A stretch of DNA of 64,000 bases from Pseudotabrizicola sp. (GCF_030684215.1 NZ_JAUXOV010000072.1:1-64000); one strand, 5' to 3'; positions 46,913 through 56,717 are shown, counted from the stretch's first letter. Notes: generated from the sequence alone by a model not told the origin. Translations and numbers: made by a program.

Positions 46913-48802
46913 GTGAAAAGGCTTCATGTTTCCATTCTTGCCCTTGTGGCATCCCTCGCCGTTCCGGCTGTTGCTCAGGATATCGTGCTTGACGAGATCA
47001 TCATTTCGGGTGGTATTTTCCCGGTTGAGGCGAAGGCCTATGGCCGAGCCTACACTGTCATAACGGCCGAAGAAATTGCACGCCGAGGGGTGACCTCGTT
47101 GCAAGAGGTCCTGCGGGCAGCACCGGGTGTTTCGGTTGTTTCATCTGGTGATACTCAGACAAAGGTTCGGCTCCGTGGCGGCGAGTCTAACCACACTCTG
47201 ATCCTGATTGACGGAGTCGAACTAAACGAGTCCGGCAACGGTGACTACACTCTCACCGGTCTGTCGCTAGAAGATGTGGATCGGATCGAAATTCTGCGTG
47301 GGCCACAATCAACGATCTACGGTTCGAACGCAATGGCCGGGGTGGTATCGATCATCACCAAAAAGGGCTCGAAAATCGGCACGGAGTATGGTGGTAGCCT
47401 TGAACTTGGTGGTCAAGGAACACGGGCAGCCAGCTATTTCATTCGCAATCGTAATGAAAGAGGTGGGATTTCGCTGACCTTTGCAGCGCGTCACAAGGAT
47501 GGTGAGGATGGATCTCGCAGTGGCGGTGACACCGAATACAATGATCAGGAGACGCTTGGTTTGAACGGCGATTACCGGCTCAGTGATACGGTAAACGCGG
47601 GCTTTACCTTGCGACGGACATGGCAGGACTACGGTTACGACGACACAATCCCCTTCGGCACGATGATTGCTGATCCGGCTGACTATGTCATCGACGCGCC
47701 TTTCACGGCGCGGCGCAATCAAATCGCTGGTTCAGTCTGGCTGGAGGCCGAGAGTATTGATGGACGCCTGCGGCATCGTATTGCGCTGTCCGGAATGAAC
47801 GAGGGATCGGATTATTTCAATTCGGGCGCCCCAAACGGCGACAATTCAGCAACGCAAAGCGCGGTAAAATATAGTGGCAGCTTCGCTCTGGGTGATCTGT
47901 CCGTGGACGAAACTGCCCAAAAACTGAATTTTGCGTTGGAACAGGAGAGTGAAACCTACGCCGCGTCATTCACAGGTGGAGATGCCTTTAAGCGTAAGAG
48001 CCAGTCCATAGCTTTGGAATATCAGGGTCGGTTTGACTCTGGCATCGATCTTCAGGCAGGTGTTCGCCACGATTTCAACCAAGTTTTCCGAGATGCGACC
48101 TCATGGAACATCGCCGCAGCATGGCAAATCCCGGGCCAAGACATCAGGCTGCGGGGTTCAGTGGGTAAAGCTATTGTAAACCCGACCATGTTTGAACAGT
48201 TCGGTTTTTTTGCCGGGTCTTACGTCGGCAATCCAGACCTGAAGCCAGAAGAAAGTCTGGGCTACGATATTGGCGCAGACATCGAATTGGCAAACGGTCG
48301 CGGCAGTATGAGCGTTACCCTGTTCAACAACGGCGTCAAAAGCCTGATCACCGGGTTTGGAAACACCTCCGTCAACCTTGAAGGCAAAAGCAAGCGCCGT
48401 GGTGTTGAACTTGGCTACTCAATGCAGGCAACCGACTGGCTAAGTGTGGCCGCAGATTACACCTATACCGACGCCCGTTCTGCTGCAGGTGCGCGTCTTG
48501 TACGTCGTCCGATGCATGAGTTGGGATTGCGTGCCACCGCCGAATTTAACGACGGACGTGGCGCCGTGACAGCTGAACTGCGACATGTTGCTGGTTCCTA
48601 TGATACGCAGTTCTGGGGCAGTTTTCCCACGCTGAAGCTCAAAGATTTCACGGTAGTCAATGTCAGTGCTCGGTATGACCTTACCGACAATGTGCAAGTA
48701 ACCTCTCGCGTTACGAATATTTTTGATCAGGACTACTCCGAAACATGGGGGTATTACGGTCAGGGTCGAACCGCGTATGTTGGTTTTTCGACAAAGTGGT
48801 GA
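46913..48802 (+). CDS. btuB: TonB-dependent outer-membrane cobalamin receptor BtuB
   Basis: A 629-residue outer-membrane receptor. A signal peptide (KRLHVSILALVASLAVPAVA) is followed by a TonB-box-like stretch (DIVLDEIIISGG). The plug domain contains VRLRGGESNHTLILIDGVEL and IEILRGPQSTIYGSNAMAGV, and a 22-strand barrel ends in a terminal Trp. The GTG at 46913 is chosen because the signal peptide begins there; a longer open frame includes riboswitch leader. Identification as cobalamin transporter rests on the riboswitch and the BtuFCD genes behind it. Codons here are visibly more A/T-rich than in neighbouring genes. Confidence 0.92.
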   Translation: MKRLHVSILALVASLAVPAVAQDIVLDEIIISGGIFPVEAKAYGRAYTVITAEEIARRGVTSLQEVLRAAPGVSVVSSGDTQTKVRLRGGESNHTLILIDGVELNESGNGDYTLTGLSLEDVDRIEILRGPQSTIYGSNAMAGVVSIITKKGSKIGTEYGGSLELGGQGTRAASYFIRNRNERGGISLTFAARHKDGEDGSRSGGDTEYNDQETLGLNGDYRLSDTVNAGFTLRRTWQDYGYDDTIPFGTMIADPADYVIDAPFTARRNQIAGSVWLEAESIDGRLRHRIALSGMNEGSDYFNSGAPNGDNSATQSAVKYSGSFALGDLSVDETAQKLNFALEQESETYAASFTGGDAFKRKSQSIALEYQGRFDSGIDLQAGVRHDFNQVFRDATSWNIAAAWQIPGQDIRLRGSVGKAIVNPTMFEQFGFFAGSYVGNPDLKPEESLGYDIGADIELANGRGSMSVTLFNNGVKSLITGFGNTSVNLEGKSKRRGVELGYSMQATDWLSVAADYTYTDARSAAGARLVRRPMHELGLRATAEFNDGRGAVTAELRHVAGSYDTQFWGSFPTLKLKDFTVVNVSARYDLTDNVQVTSRVTNIFDQDYSETWGYYGQGRTAYVGFSTKW

Positions 48803-49635
48803 TTTCCCGCGCCCTGTGTGTTTTTGCCGTGCTTGCCGCAAGTAGTCTGGCAAACGCTTGGGCGCAGGGTGCAGCCCCCCAACGAGTCGTGTCGATAAAC
48901 CTTTGTACCGATCAGTTGGCGATGTTGCTGGCGGCACCCGGTCAGCTTGTGTCTGTGTCGCACCTTGCCCGGGATCCGCGGTCGTCGGTGATGGTGGATG
49001 CGGCGATGGCCTATCCGGCCAATCGTGCCCTTGCCGAAGAAGTGTATCTGCTGAAACCCGATCTGGTTCTGGCAGGCACCTTTACCGCGCGTGCGACGGT
49101 TTCGATGCTGGAACGGCTGGGGATACCAGTGGCTACCTTTCCGCCCGCTTCGTCGCTGGCAGATGTGCGGCAGGGCATGGTTGATATGGGCCGGGCGCTT
49201 GGACGTGAGGACCAAGCCGCCGCGATGGTTGCCCGGTTTGATGCGGGTCTGGCGCAGGTTGGCCTGCCGGGTGGCGCTGGCCCGACCGCTGCGACCTATG
49301 CCGCCAATGGCTACACACCCGGTGCAAACTCTCTGTCTGGTGACATCATAAAGGCCGCTGGCTTTCGCCATCTGGCCACCGAACTTGGCTTGAGCCATGG
49401 CGGATTTCTACCACTGGAGGCGCTGATCTTGTCTGCGCCTGATCTGGTCGTGGTGGGGGAAACTTATCCCGGCAATTCCCGTGCCGAGGAAATCCTGTCG
49501 CACCCCGCACTGACTCAACTGCGCGGTGGCCGGGAAACGCTGGAAGACCGCGACTGGGTCTGCGGTCTGCCCGGTGTGGTGGATGCCGTGACTCGGATGC
49601 GGGCTGCCCGTGAGGCACTCGGTGCCGCGCCATGA
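48799..49635 (+). CDS. btuF: Cobalamin ABC transporter substrate-binding protein (BtuF-like)
   Basis: A 278-residue helical-backbone binding protein of the BtuF/FepB class with signal peptide (ALCVFAVLAASSLANAWAQG). Typical segments are RVVSINLCTDQLAMLLAAPG, NRALAEEVYLLKPDLVLAGT and LILSAPDLVVVGE. I place the start at the GTG at 48799, overlapping the btuB stop in GTGA. Corrinoid specificity is inferred from the riboswitch-controlled operon and the terminal cbiZ. Confidence 0.85.
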   Translation: MISRALCVFAVLAASSLANAWAQGAAPQRVVSINLCTDQLAMLLAAPGQLVSVSHLARDPRSSVMVDAAMAYPANRALAEEVYLLKPDLVLAGTFTARATVSMLERLGIPVATFPPASSLADVRQGMVDMGRALGREDQAAAMVARFDAGLAQVGLPGGAGPTAATYAANGYTPGANSLSGDIIKAAGFRHLATELGLSHGGFLPLEALILSAPDLVVVGETYPGNSRAEEILSHPALTQLRGGRETLEDRDWVCGLPGVVDAVTRMRAAREALGAAP

Positions 49636-50618
49636 GTTTCCGCGTGCTGATTGCCAGCCTGTCCGCCCTTGTGGCTGTGCTGTTCGCGCTGTCCTTGGTG
49701 ACGGGCGTGGCCCCGGTGGGTCCGGGCGAAAGCCTTGCCGCGCTTGTGCACGATGACGCTGGGCCGCTGACGATGGTGATGCGTGAAATCCGTCTGCCAC
49801 GCGCCATTCTGGCGGTGATGGTTGGTGTCAGCCTTGGCCTGTCAGGGGCCGCAATGCAGGGATTTTTGCGCAATCCGCTGGCAGAGCCGGGGTTGATCGG
49901 GGTGTCATCTTCGGCAGCTTTGGGGGCGGTTCTGGCGTTGCAAACCGGGTTTGCTGCGGCCTTTACGCTGGCTTTGCCGGTTGCGGCGCTGGTCGGGGCC
50001 GTGGTCGGCGTGGGGGTGATCCTGTTTCTGGCCGGGCCGGGAGGCGGAGCGTTTACGCTGATCCTTGCCGGGATTGCGCTGTCGGCTCTGACCGGGGCGC
50101 TGACCTCGCTGGTGCTGAACCTGTCGCCCAACCCTTTTGCGGCGAATGAGATCGTGTTCTGGATGATGGGGTCACTGTCGGACCGGTCGTTTGACCATGT
50201 CTGGATGGCCCTTCCAATCATGGCCTTGGGCTGGCTGGCGCTGGCCCGAACCGGGCGCGGGCTGGAGGCGTTGACGCTGGGCGAGGATGCAGCGGCATCG
50301 ATGGGGGTTGATCTGGCCCGTCTGCGCCTGATCCTGCTGGGCGGGGTTGCGGCGTCGGTCGGGGCGGCAACGGCGGTGGCGGGAGCCATCGGCTTTGTCG
50401 GGCTGGTGGTGCCGCATCTGCTGCGCCCATTGGTCGGGGGTCGGCCGTCACGCTTGCTGCTGGCCTCGGCACTTGGCGGCGCGGCACTGGTGCTGGCCGC
50501 CGATGTTGCAGTGCGGATGGTTCTGCCGGGGCGTGATCTGAAGCTGGGTGTGTTGATGGCCTTGGTCGGTGCGCCGGTGTTTTTGCACCTGATCTGGCGG
50601 ATGCGGGGGCAGCCATGA
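49632..50618 (+). CDS. btuC: Cobalamin ABC transporter permease (BtuC-like, FecCD family)
   Basis: A 328-residue inner-membrane permease with about ten spans. FecCD/BtuC motifs are REIRLPRAILAVMVGVSLGL, GAAMQGFLRNPLAEPGLIGV and GFVGLVVPHLLRPLVG. It overlaps btuF by four bases and the ATPase gene by four bases. Confidence 0.88.
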   Translation: MSFRVLIASLSALVAVLFALSLVTGVAPVGPGESLAALVHDDAGPLTMVMREIRLPRAILAVMVGVSLGLSGAAMQGFLRNPLAEPGLIGVSSSAALGAVLALQTGFAAAFTLALPVAALVGAVVGVGVILFLAGPGGGAFTLILAGIALSALTGALTSLVLNLSPNPFAANEIVFWMMGSLSDRSFDHVWMALPIMALGWLALARTGRGLEALTLGEDAAASMGVDLARLRLILLGGVAASVGAATAVAGAIGFVGLVVPHLLRPLVGGRPSRLLLASALGGAALVLAADVAVRMVLPGRDLKLGVLMALVGAPVFLHLIWRMRGQP

Positions 50619-51358
50619 CGGTGTTGATGCTGGACCGTCTGACTGCGCGACGCGGGCCTTGCGAGGTGTTGGAACACATCTCGCTATCGGTTGGCGCGGG
50701 CGAATGTGTGGGCCTGATCGGGCCAAACGGCGCAGGCAAAACCACACTGATGCGGGCAGCGCTTGGTCTGATGCCGATTGAAGGCACATCGTCACTGGCC
50801 AGTCTTTCTCCGATCGCCCGCGCTGCAACCGCCGCGTGGTTGCCGCAATCGCCCGAAATTGCGTGGCCGGTGACGGTAAGCCATCTGGTTGCCTTGGGTG
50901 CGATGGCGCGTGGTCGCTCCCTGGATCACCCGACCGTGGATCATGCGCTGGATCGCATGGGGTTGGCGGCGTTTCGCAATCGCGCGGCAAATGGGTTGTC
51001 GGGCGGCGAACAGGCCCGCGTTCTGATCGCGCGCGCTCTTGCGCAGGATACGCCCTTGCTGCTGGCCGATGAACCCATCGCCGGGCTGGACCCTGCGCAG
51101 CAGATCCGCACGATGCGCGTGTTCCGCGATCTGGCGCGAGAAGGGCGGTCGGTTATCGTGTCGTTGCACGATCTTGGCCTTGCCGCCCGCCATTGCACGC
51201 GCATCATTGTGGTGCATGCCGGTGCCATCGCCGCAGATGGCCCTGCTGAGGCGGTTCTGACCGACACCCTGATGGCAAAGGTTTTCGGGGTGACATCCTA
51301 TCGCGCCGAAACGGCTGCGGGCCCTGTGTTTCAGCCTATGGATACCGTCGGCCCATGA
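50615..51358 (+). CDS. btuD: Cobalamin ABC transporter ATP-binding protein (BtuD-like)
   Basis: A 247-residue ATPase: Walker A GPNGAGKTTLMRAALG, signature LSGGEQARVLIARAL, Walker B LLLADEPIAGLDP and switch His in VSLHDLGLAARHC. Length and motif order match FecE/BtuD proteins. It overlaps cbiZ by four bases, placing import and remodelling under one transcript. Confidence 0.88.
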   Translation: MTVLMLDRLTARRGPCEVLEHISLSVGAGECVGLIGPNGAGKTTLMRAALGLMPIEGTSSLASLSPIARAATAAWLPQSPEIAWPVTVSHLVALGAMARGRSLDHPTVDHALDRMGLAAFRNRAANGLSGGEQARVLIARALAQDTPLLLADEPIAGLDPAQQIRTMRVFRDLAREGRSVIVSLHDLGLAARHCTRIIVVHAGAIAADGPAEAVLTDTLMAKVFGVTSYRAETAAGPVFQPMDTVGP

Positions 51359-52032
51359 TCGAAGTTGACTTGCGCCCGTCATGGCTTGTGGCCGATCTTG
51401 GTGCCCCGCGCCGGGTCTTGTCATTCGCGCCTTACCGTTCCGGCTTTGCGACCGCCCAGCATGTTGTCTGGCGCGAGGTGCGCGATGCTGATCTGACCCC
51501 TGATCTTAACGTCGAAGACTGGTTCGCCCGCGACCTTGCCGCGCACGGCCACCCCGGGGCTGTTGGTCTGCTTACATCACGCGATGTTAGCCGCTTTGTC
51601 CGCACTGATGCCGAGGTTGAGGGTGCGCACGTTGCCTGTCTTGCAACGGTCGGGCTTGGCAATGCCGAGGCTGTCGGATCACGGCGCGCGGTCAATGGTG
51701 TCGGCTGGTCAACGCAATATGGCACCATCAACATTCTGGTGCAGATTGATGCTGGCCTGTCCGAAGCCGCGCAGATCGAGGCGCTGACCATCGCCACGCA
51801 AGCCCGCACGGCGGCGGTACTGGCCTGCGGTCTGGCACTGCCAGATGGCCGGCGGGCGACTGGCACCGGCACCGATTGCATCGCCATCGCGGCCGATCCT
51901 GGCACGGTTGCCTTTGCGGGCCTGCATACGGCATTGGGCGAGGCGATTGGCCGGGCTGTGCTTGCTGCGGTGACCAAAGGGGCTGCCGATTGGGTTTCCG
52001 AAAATGGTGGAACCGCGCGTGGGTATCCCTAG
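51355..52032 (+). CDS. cbiZ: Adenosylcobinamide amidohydrolase CbiZ
   Basis: A 225-residue CbiZ-family protein: RRVLSFAPYRSGF near the N-terminus, TSRDVSRF, TVGLGNAEAVG, TINILVQIDAGL and TGTGTDCIAIA are family signatures. CbiZ cleaves the aminopropanol amide of adenosylcobinamide (and in Rhodobacter sphaeroides also pseudo-B12) to yield cobyric acid, which is rebuilt with the cell's own lower ligand. As last gene of the uptake operon, it points to remodelling of scavenged corrinoids. Confidence 0.9.
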   Translation: MIEVDLRPSWLVADLGAPRRVLSFAPYRSGFATAQHVVWREVRDADLTPDLNVEDWFARDLAAHGHPGAVGLLTSRDVSRFVRTDAEVEGAHVACLATVGLGNAEAVGSRRAVNGVGWSTQYGTINILVQIDAGLSEAAQIEALTIATQARTAAVLACGLALPDGRRATGTGTDCIAIAADPGTVAFAGLHTALGEAIGRAVLAAVTKGAADWVSENGGTARGYP

Positions 52033-52056
52033 CGCCATTCAGACCGATAGCGTTGT

Positions 52057-53088
52057 TCAAACCGATTCTGGCAGATACAGGTCCGGCGTCAGAAAATGTT
52101 GGCCTCCCACCGCTGACAGCCCACTTTGCACCGTATCCGATGCAATCGCCACCAGATCGGTGCAAAGCCGCGACAAGGGCGTTGAAATTACCATCGTTGC
52201 ATAGCGCGAGATCAGTGCGGCCCGGCTTTCCGGGGTCAGCTCGTTGACAATCAGCGCGACCTCTCCGGCGGCCCGTGTCTCACGCAGGGCGGCAATCGCG
52301 CCCTCCATGCCGCCACCTGCGCAATAGATGCCGCGCAGATCTGAATGGCGGCGCAGCAAATCGAGTGTCGCCTCATACGTCAGTTGCCGGGTTTCAAGAT
52401 TGACCAACGTATCCAGCACAATGAAATCGGGCGCGTGTTCGCGGAAATAGCTGCGGAAGCCGGTCTCGCGCAATTCGTGCCCGTGCCAGCGGGTCCCACC
52501 GATAAACACTGCGATTTTGCCCGGCTGATGCGTGGCAAGGCTGATCATTTGGGCCGCGATCCGCCCGACCTTCATGTTGTTCATGCCGATATACTGCTGC
52601 CGCACCCCTTGGGCGAAATCATTGAGCAGCGCAAAACATGGCACTCCCGCTGCGTTGATCCGGCGCACCGCTTCGGTCACTTCGGGATGCGCGACCGCCG
52701 TTGCTGCGATCGCATCGACCTTGCCTACCATTTTCTCCATCAGGTCCACGAAATCTGCCGGGGTCTGCGATGTGGAAAAGGCAATCTGCACCGTTGCCCG
52801 CACGCCAACCGCCGCTGTGACGGCCCTTTCGATCTCGGACCGGAACTGCTGATAGAACGCTTGCCGCTCTTTGTGCAGCACCACGCCCAGACGCAGCCTT
52901 GGCCGCGCGTCCTGCACCCGCTGCCCGATCAGTGGGGCGGCGTGATAGCCGATCCGGCGGGCGGCATCATAAACTCGGTTTGCGGTGTCTTCGCGCACCT
53001 TTTCGCGGGCATTCAGTACGCGGTCCACCGTCGCCGGGGATAAACCTGCCTCACGCGCGACGTCATGTATGGTGGGGCGGCGGGCCAT
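52057..53088 (-). CDS. LacI family transcriptional regulator
   Basis: A 343-residue repressor. The LacI helix-turn-helix and hinge are clear in TIHDVAREAGLSPATVDRVL followed by NAREKVREDTANRVYDAARR. The periplasmic-binding-like sensor domain follows, most like the ribose/rhizopine-type subgroup. It is convergent with cbiZ and co-directional with the GntR gene. I infer it belongs with the sugar operon at 54-63 kb. No operator is identified. Confidence 0.88.
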   Translation of the reverse strand: MARRPTIHDVAREAGLSPATVDRVLNAREKVREDTANRVYDAARRIGYHAAPLIGQRVQDARPRLRLGVVLHKERQAFYQQFRSEIERAVTAAVGVRATVQIAFSTSQTPADFVDLMEKMVGKVDAIAATAVAHPEVTEAVRRINAAGVPCFALLNDFAQGVRQQYIGMNNMKVGRIAAQMISLATHQPGKIAVFIGGTRWHGHELRETGFRSYFREHAPDFIVLDTLVNLETRQLTYEATLDLLRRHSDLRGIYCAGGGMEGAIAALRETRAAGEVALIVNELTPESRAALISRYATMVISTPLSRLCTDLVAIASDTVQSGLSAVGGQHFLTPDLYLPESV

Positions 53089-53130
53089 AATCCTCCGGGT
53101 GTTTGCATATGTGTAGCGGTTGTGGTGCGC

Positions 53131-54033
53131 CTATGCCAGATGATGCCCCCGCATCGATGACAGCAGCGTTTCTTTCGACGTGGCCAGATGGCCGCGCGCC
53201 CTTGCCTCGGCGGATAGTGTATCGCGGTCTTGCAGCGCGGCAATGATGGTCAGATGTTCGCGGATCGCTGCCTCGTTTCGATAGCGCTCCATCGTCTTAT
53301 CCCACTGATAATGATAGTGAAAAATCAATGAAATCACCTTTTGAAACTCAGCCACAAATCGGTTGCTGACCACCGAGTTGATCAATGAGTGAAACCGCCC
53401 GTCCAGTCGCGAAAAGTCGTGAAAATCCCGGTCTATCCGGTCCAGTAGTTCCAGATGCTCTGCGCGGATTTTGCTCAGTGCGGTCCAGGCTGCATGCTCC
53501 TTCGGCAGGGCGGTGAAGGCGCGAATGGCGTTCAGTTCCAGCACCTGCCGGAATTCGGACAGTTCCACCGCATAGTCGGCAGTGAACCCCAGCAACCGCC
53601 ACCCGCCGCGCGCCCGCCTCTCGATCAGGCCTGATTGCCCAAGGCTGGCCAGAAATTCTTGCAGTGCATGGGGCGGCACGGTGAACTGACGCGCCAGTTG
53701 CGTGATGTTCAGCGCCGTTCCGGCAGGCACGTCAAAGCGCAAAACCCAATCCAGAAACCGCGCCTCCAGCTCATCGCGCCCGATGTAGTCTTCGCGCAGG
53801 GAAAGCCGGTCTTTTGGCTTTGGCAGCCGCGTCAGACGCTTTTCGCGCCCTGATCCCTGCAAAATCCCATCTGCGCCCAGCTTTTGCACGACAGCCCGGA
53901 TCACCGTGCGCGAAACCCCCAACTGTGCGGCCAGCTGCACCTCTGAGGGTAAACCAGCGCCCAAGGGCAAAGTTGAAAGCATATCCAGCATCGCATTATG
54001 CGATTGTCGAAATCGGGTGTCGGTGCGTGCCAT
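53131..54033 (-). CDS. GntR family regulator (FadR subfamily)
   Basis: A 300-residue regulator with a GntR winged helix (LPSEVQLAAQLGVSRTVIRA followed by VVQKLGADGILQGSGREKRL). A C-terminal all-helical FCD-like domain has candidate metal/ligand residues in RLDGRFHSLINSVVSN and EHLTIIAAL. The ATG at 54033 (MARTDTRF) is chosen; a much longer frame would run through the divergent promoter and into the dehydrogenase gene. It diverges from the fucose-type operon, which it most likely controls. FCD regulators commonly bind sugar acids. Confidence 0.85.
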   Translation of the reverse strand: MARTDTRFRQSHNAMLDMLSTLPLGAGLPSEVQLAAQLGVSRTVIRAVVQKLGADGILQGSGREKRLTRLPKPKDRLSLREDYIGRDELEARFLDWVLRFDVPAGTALNITQLARQFTVPPHALQEFLASLGQSGLIERRARGGWRLLGFTADYAVELSEFRQVLELNAIRAFTALPKEHAAWTALSKIRAEHLELLDRIDRDFHDFSRLDGRFHSLINSVVSNRFVAEFQKVISLIFHYHYQWDKTMERYRNEAAIREHLTIIAALQDRDTLSAEARARGHLATSKETLLSSMRGHHLA

Positions 54034-54065
54034 CGGGTCGTTCCCCCATCGGTCCCTGTTTCTAT

Positions 54066-54152
54066 GAATTAAAAAATTAAAAACAGTTGGCAAGTCGAAA
54101 TCGTCACGCCATTGTGTCTTTAATGATAAAAACCACTGGCTGAGTCGGTGGT
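54066..54152. promoter_or_regulatory. Divergent promoter region with candidate GntR operator
   Basis: The gap between the GntR gene and the sugar operon contains a run of A/T (AATTAAAAAATTAAAAAC near 54066-54085) that stands out against the GC-rich background. It also has an inverted pair ACCAC (54132-54136) and GTGGT (54148-54152). FadR-subfamily sites often have such TGGT/ACCA halves, but the spacing here is longer than usual. Tentative. Confidence 0.3.
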
Positions 54153-54183
54153 CAAAGTGGCTACCTTGGGAGGGGTTCGGAAA

Positions 54184-55200
54184 ATGGATGGCTCGGTCGC
54201 CCAGACCATGCTTTGTGGCACTTGCGTGGCACCCGGACAGTTTGCGCTGACCGAAAGCCCGTTGCCACAGAACGCCCCCGACGGCTGGGTTCTGGTCGAT
54301 ATTGACGCCGTTGGCTTGTGTGGCACCGATTTCCACATTTTTGAAGGTAAGCACCCGTTTCTGGACTACCCCCGTGTGATTGGCCACGAACTATCGGGGC
54401 ACGTCGCCTTGGCCGCAAAGGGCTGGGCCAAGGGTCAGCCGGTTGTCATCAACCCCTATGTTTCTTGCGGAACCTGCACTGCCTGTCGCAAAGGCAAGCC
54501 GAATTGCTGCACGGGGATTGCCGTGATGGGCGTGCATCGTGACGGTGGCATGTGCGCCCGGATCGCAGTGCCATCGGGCAACCTATATGATGCCTCGGCC
54601 CTGCCCAAAGGGGCGGCGGTTCTGACCGAGTTTTTGGCGATCGGTGCCCATGCCGTGCGCCGTGCAGCGCCTCAGCCGGGAGATACCGTGCTTGTGACCG
54701 GCGCGGGCCCCATCGGCCTTGGTGTGGCGCTGTTTGCACGGCTGCGCGGCGCAATCGTTCACCTGCGCGATGCCAGCCCGGCCCGTTTGGCTGCTGCTGC
54801 GGGGTTTGGCTTTGCCGATCTGCATGGTGTTGACGACGCATTGCCGGAGGGCGGCTTTGACGTGGTGTTCGATGCCACCGGAAATGCGCGTGCCATTCAG
54901 GCCGGATTTGCCCATGTGGCGCATGGCGGAACGTACGTTCTGGTGTCGGTTGTCAAAGATGACATCACCTTTTCCGACCCCGAGTTTCACAAGCGCGAAA
55001 TGACCCTGATGGGCAGCCGCAACGCCACCGCGATAGATTTTGCCACCGTGATGCAAGCACTGACTGATGACAGTATCGACGCGGCACGGATCATTTCGGA
55101 AACACTGCCCTTGCAGGATTTGCCCACGCGATTTCCGGCCTTGGTTGCCAATCGGGAGGCGCTGATAAAGGTCGTGGTTCAGATCGGGGGGCAGGCATGA
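54184..55200 (+). CDS. Zinc-dependent medium-chain alcohol/sugar dehydrogenase
   Basis: A 338-residue MDR enzyme. Catalytic zinc ligands are Cys46 (GLCGTDFH) and His68-Glu69 (IGHELSG). The structural zinc lobe is Cys95, 98, 101 and 109 ([16 protein letters not shown]). The NAD motif is [13 protein letters not shown]. The ATG at 54184 follows GGGAGGGG. It resembles sugar-acid and polyol dehydrogenases such as L-galactonate/gulonate 5-dehydrogenase. It is the first gene of the fucose-type operon, although the five downstream enzymes already make a complete route without it. Confidence 0.82.
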   Translation: MDGSVAQTMLCGTCVAPGQFALTESPLPQNAPDGWVLVDIDAVGLCGTDFHIFEGKHPFLDYPRVIGHELSGHVALAAKGWAKGQPVVINPYVSCGTCTACRKGKPNCCTGIAVMGVHRDGGMCARIAVPSGNLYDASALPKGAAVLTEFLAIGAHAVRRAAPQPGDTVLVTGAGPIGLGVALFARLRGAIVHLRDASPARLAAAAGFGFADLHGVDDALPEGGFDVVFDATGNARAIQAGFAHVAHGGTYVLVSVVKDDITFSDPEFHKREMTLMGSRNATAIDFATVMQALTDDSIDAARIISETLPLQDLPTRFPALVANREALIKVVVQIGGQA

Positions 55201-56717
55201 CCCAGCTTGTTCGCATGTCTGGCATCGACAAGCATTTCCCCGGTGTTCATGCGCTGAAGTCTGCACAGTTTGATCTGGTGCCGGGCGAGGTTCACGCGCT
55301 CATGGGCGAAAACGGTGCGGGCAAGTCCACGCTGATGAAGGTGCTGTCCGGCATCTACCAACCCGACGGCGGCACGGTCGAGGTGTCGGGTGAATCGGCC
55401 ACCATCAACGGCCCGCGCGCAGCACAGGCTTTGGGAATTGGGATCATTCATCAGGAACTTGCCCTGATGAATGACCTTACTGTCGCGCAAAACATCTTTA
55501 TCGGCCGCGAGCCGCGCCGCAGCTTTGGCCGTTTGGATGAACACAGACTGAACACAGACGCCGACGCAATCTTCGCCCAGATGAAAGTGCAGATCGACCC
55601 ACGGGCCGAGGTACGCAGCCTGTCGGTTGCGCGTCAGCAAATGGTTGAAATCGCCAAGGCCCTGTCGTTCCGGTCACGCATTCTGATCATGGATGAACCC
55701 ACTGCTGCGCTGAACGAAGCCGAAACGAATGAGCTTTTTGCGATCATCCGGCGGCTGAAATCCGAAGGCGTCGGCGTGGTCTACATCAGCCACAAGATGG
55801 ACGAAATCCGCCGCATTTCCGACCGCGTGACCATCATGCGTGATGGTGCCTATGTGGGGACTGTCCATGCCGCCGATACCCCGATAGAGACCATCATCAG
55901 CATGATGGTCGGGCGTGATCTGCAAAGCGTGCATGTCGATATTCCCGACCTGACCTCCGCCCCTGTGGCGCTAGAGGTGCGTGGCCTTGGCCGGGGCAGG
56001 GCGATCAGGGATGTGTCGTTCAATTTGAAACAGGGCGAGATCCTTGGCTTTGCCGGGTTGATGGGGGCTGGACGTACCGAAGTTGCCCGCGCAATCTTTG
56101 GCGCTGACCCGCGCGACTCGGGTGAAATCATCGTGCATGGCAAGTCTGCCATGATCCGCAGCCCGAAAGACGCGGTTGATGCCGGCATCGGATACCTGTC
56201 CGAAGACCGCAAGCATTTCGGCCTCGCGCTTGGGCTCGATGTTCGGGCCAATATCGGCATGACAAGCCTTGCGCGCTTTTCCAATGCCGTTGGCATGCTG
56301 AATGAGGCTGGGTTAGAGAAAACCGCCAAGGATTACATCGCGAAGCTGGCGATCCGCACCCCATCAGACCGTCAGGAAGTGCGGCTGCTGTCTGGCGGCA
56401 ATCAGCAGAAAATCGTCATCGCCAAATGGCTGCTGCGCAATTGCGATATCCTGATTTTCGACGAACCCACACGCGGCATCGACGTTGGCGCAAAGGCGGA
56501 AATCTACCGCCTGATGCAGGCGCTTGCCGCTGATGGCAAAGCCATCATCGTTATCAGTTCTGAACTGCCAGAGGTGCTGCGCTTGTCGCACCGCATCGCC
56601 GTGATGTGCGAAGGCCGTCTGACGGGCATACTGCCCGGCGGTCCGGCCACCAGTCAGGAAGAAATCATGCGCCTTGCCACAGTTCGGCAAAGCGCGGTCG
56701 AGGAGGCCACTGCATGA
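55197..56717 (+). CDS. Sugar ABC transporter ATP-binding protein (RbsA type)
   Basis: A 506-residue double ATPase. Domain 1 has Walker [17 protein letters not shown] and [13 protein letters not shown]. Domain 2 has [32 protein letters not shown] and [14 protein letters not shown]. It is distinct in sequence from RhaT at 27.3 kb. It overlaps the dehydrogenase and the permease by four bases each. The sugar is inferred to be L-fucose or a stereochemically related sugar from the enzymes behind it. Confidence 0.9.
   Translation: MTQLVRMSGIDKHFPGVHALKSAQFDLVPGEVHALMGENGAGKSTLMKVLSGIYQPDGGTVEVSGESATINGPRAAQALGIGIIHQELALMNDLTVAQNIFIGREPRRSFGRLDEHRLNTDADAIFAQMKVQIDPRAEVRSLSVARQQMVEIAKALSFRSRILIMDEPTAALNEAETNELFAIIRRLKSEGVGVVYISHKMDEIRRISDRVTIMRDGAYVGTVHAADTPIETIISMMVGRDLQSVHVDIPDLTSAPVALEVRGLGRGRAIRDVSFNLKQGEILGFAGLMGAGRTEVARAIFGADPRDSGEIIVHGKSAMIRSPKDAVDAGIGYLSEDRKHFGLALGLDVRANIGMTSLARFSNAVGMLNEAGLEKTAKDYIAKLAIRTPSDRQEVRLLSGGNQQKIVIAKWLLRNCDILIFDEPTRGIDVGAKAEIYRLMQALAADGKAIIVISSELPEVLRLSHRIAVMCEGRLTGILPGGPATSQEEIMRLATVRQSAVEEATA

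Noticed and set aside
49346-50677. A 443-codon open frame on the minus strand
   Set aside because: It is antisense to btuC, with a Pro/Ala/Arg-rich low-complexity product and no ribosome site.
54184-55200. Glutathione-dependent formaldehyde dehydrogenase
   Set aside because: Length and zinc-lobe sequence fit sugar/polyol MDR enzymes better, and there is no glutathione-related gene nearby.
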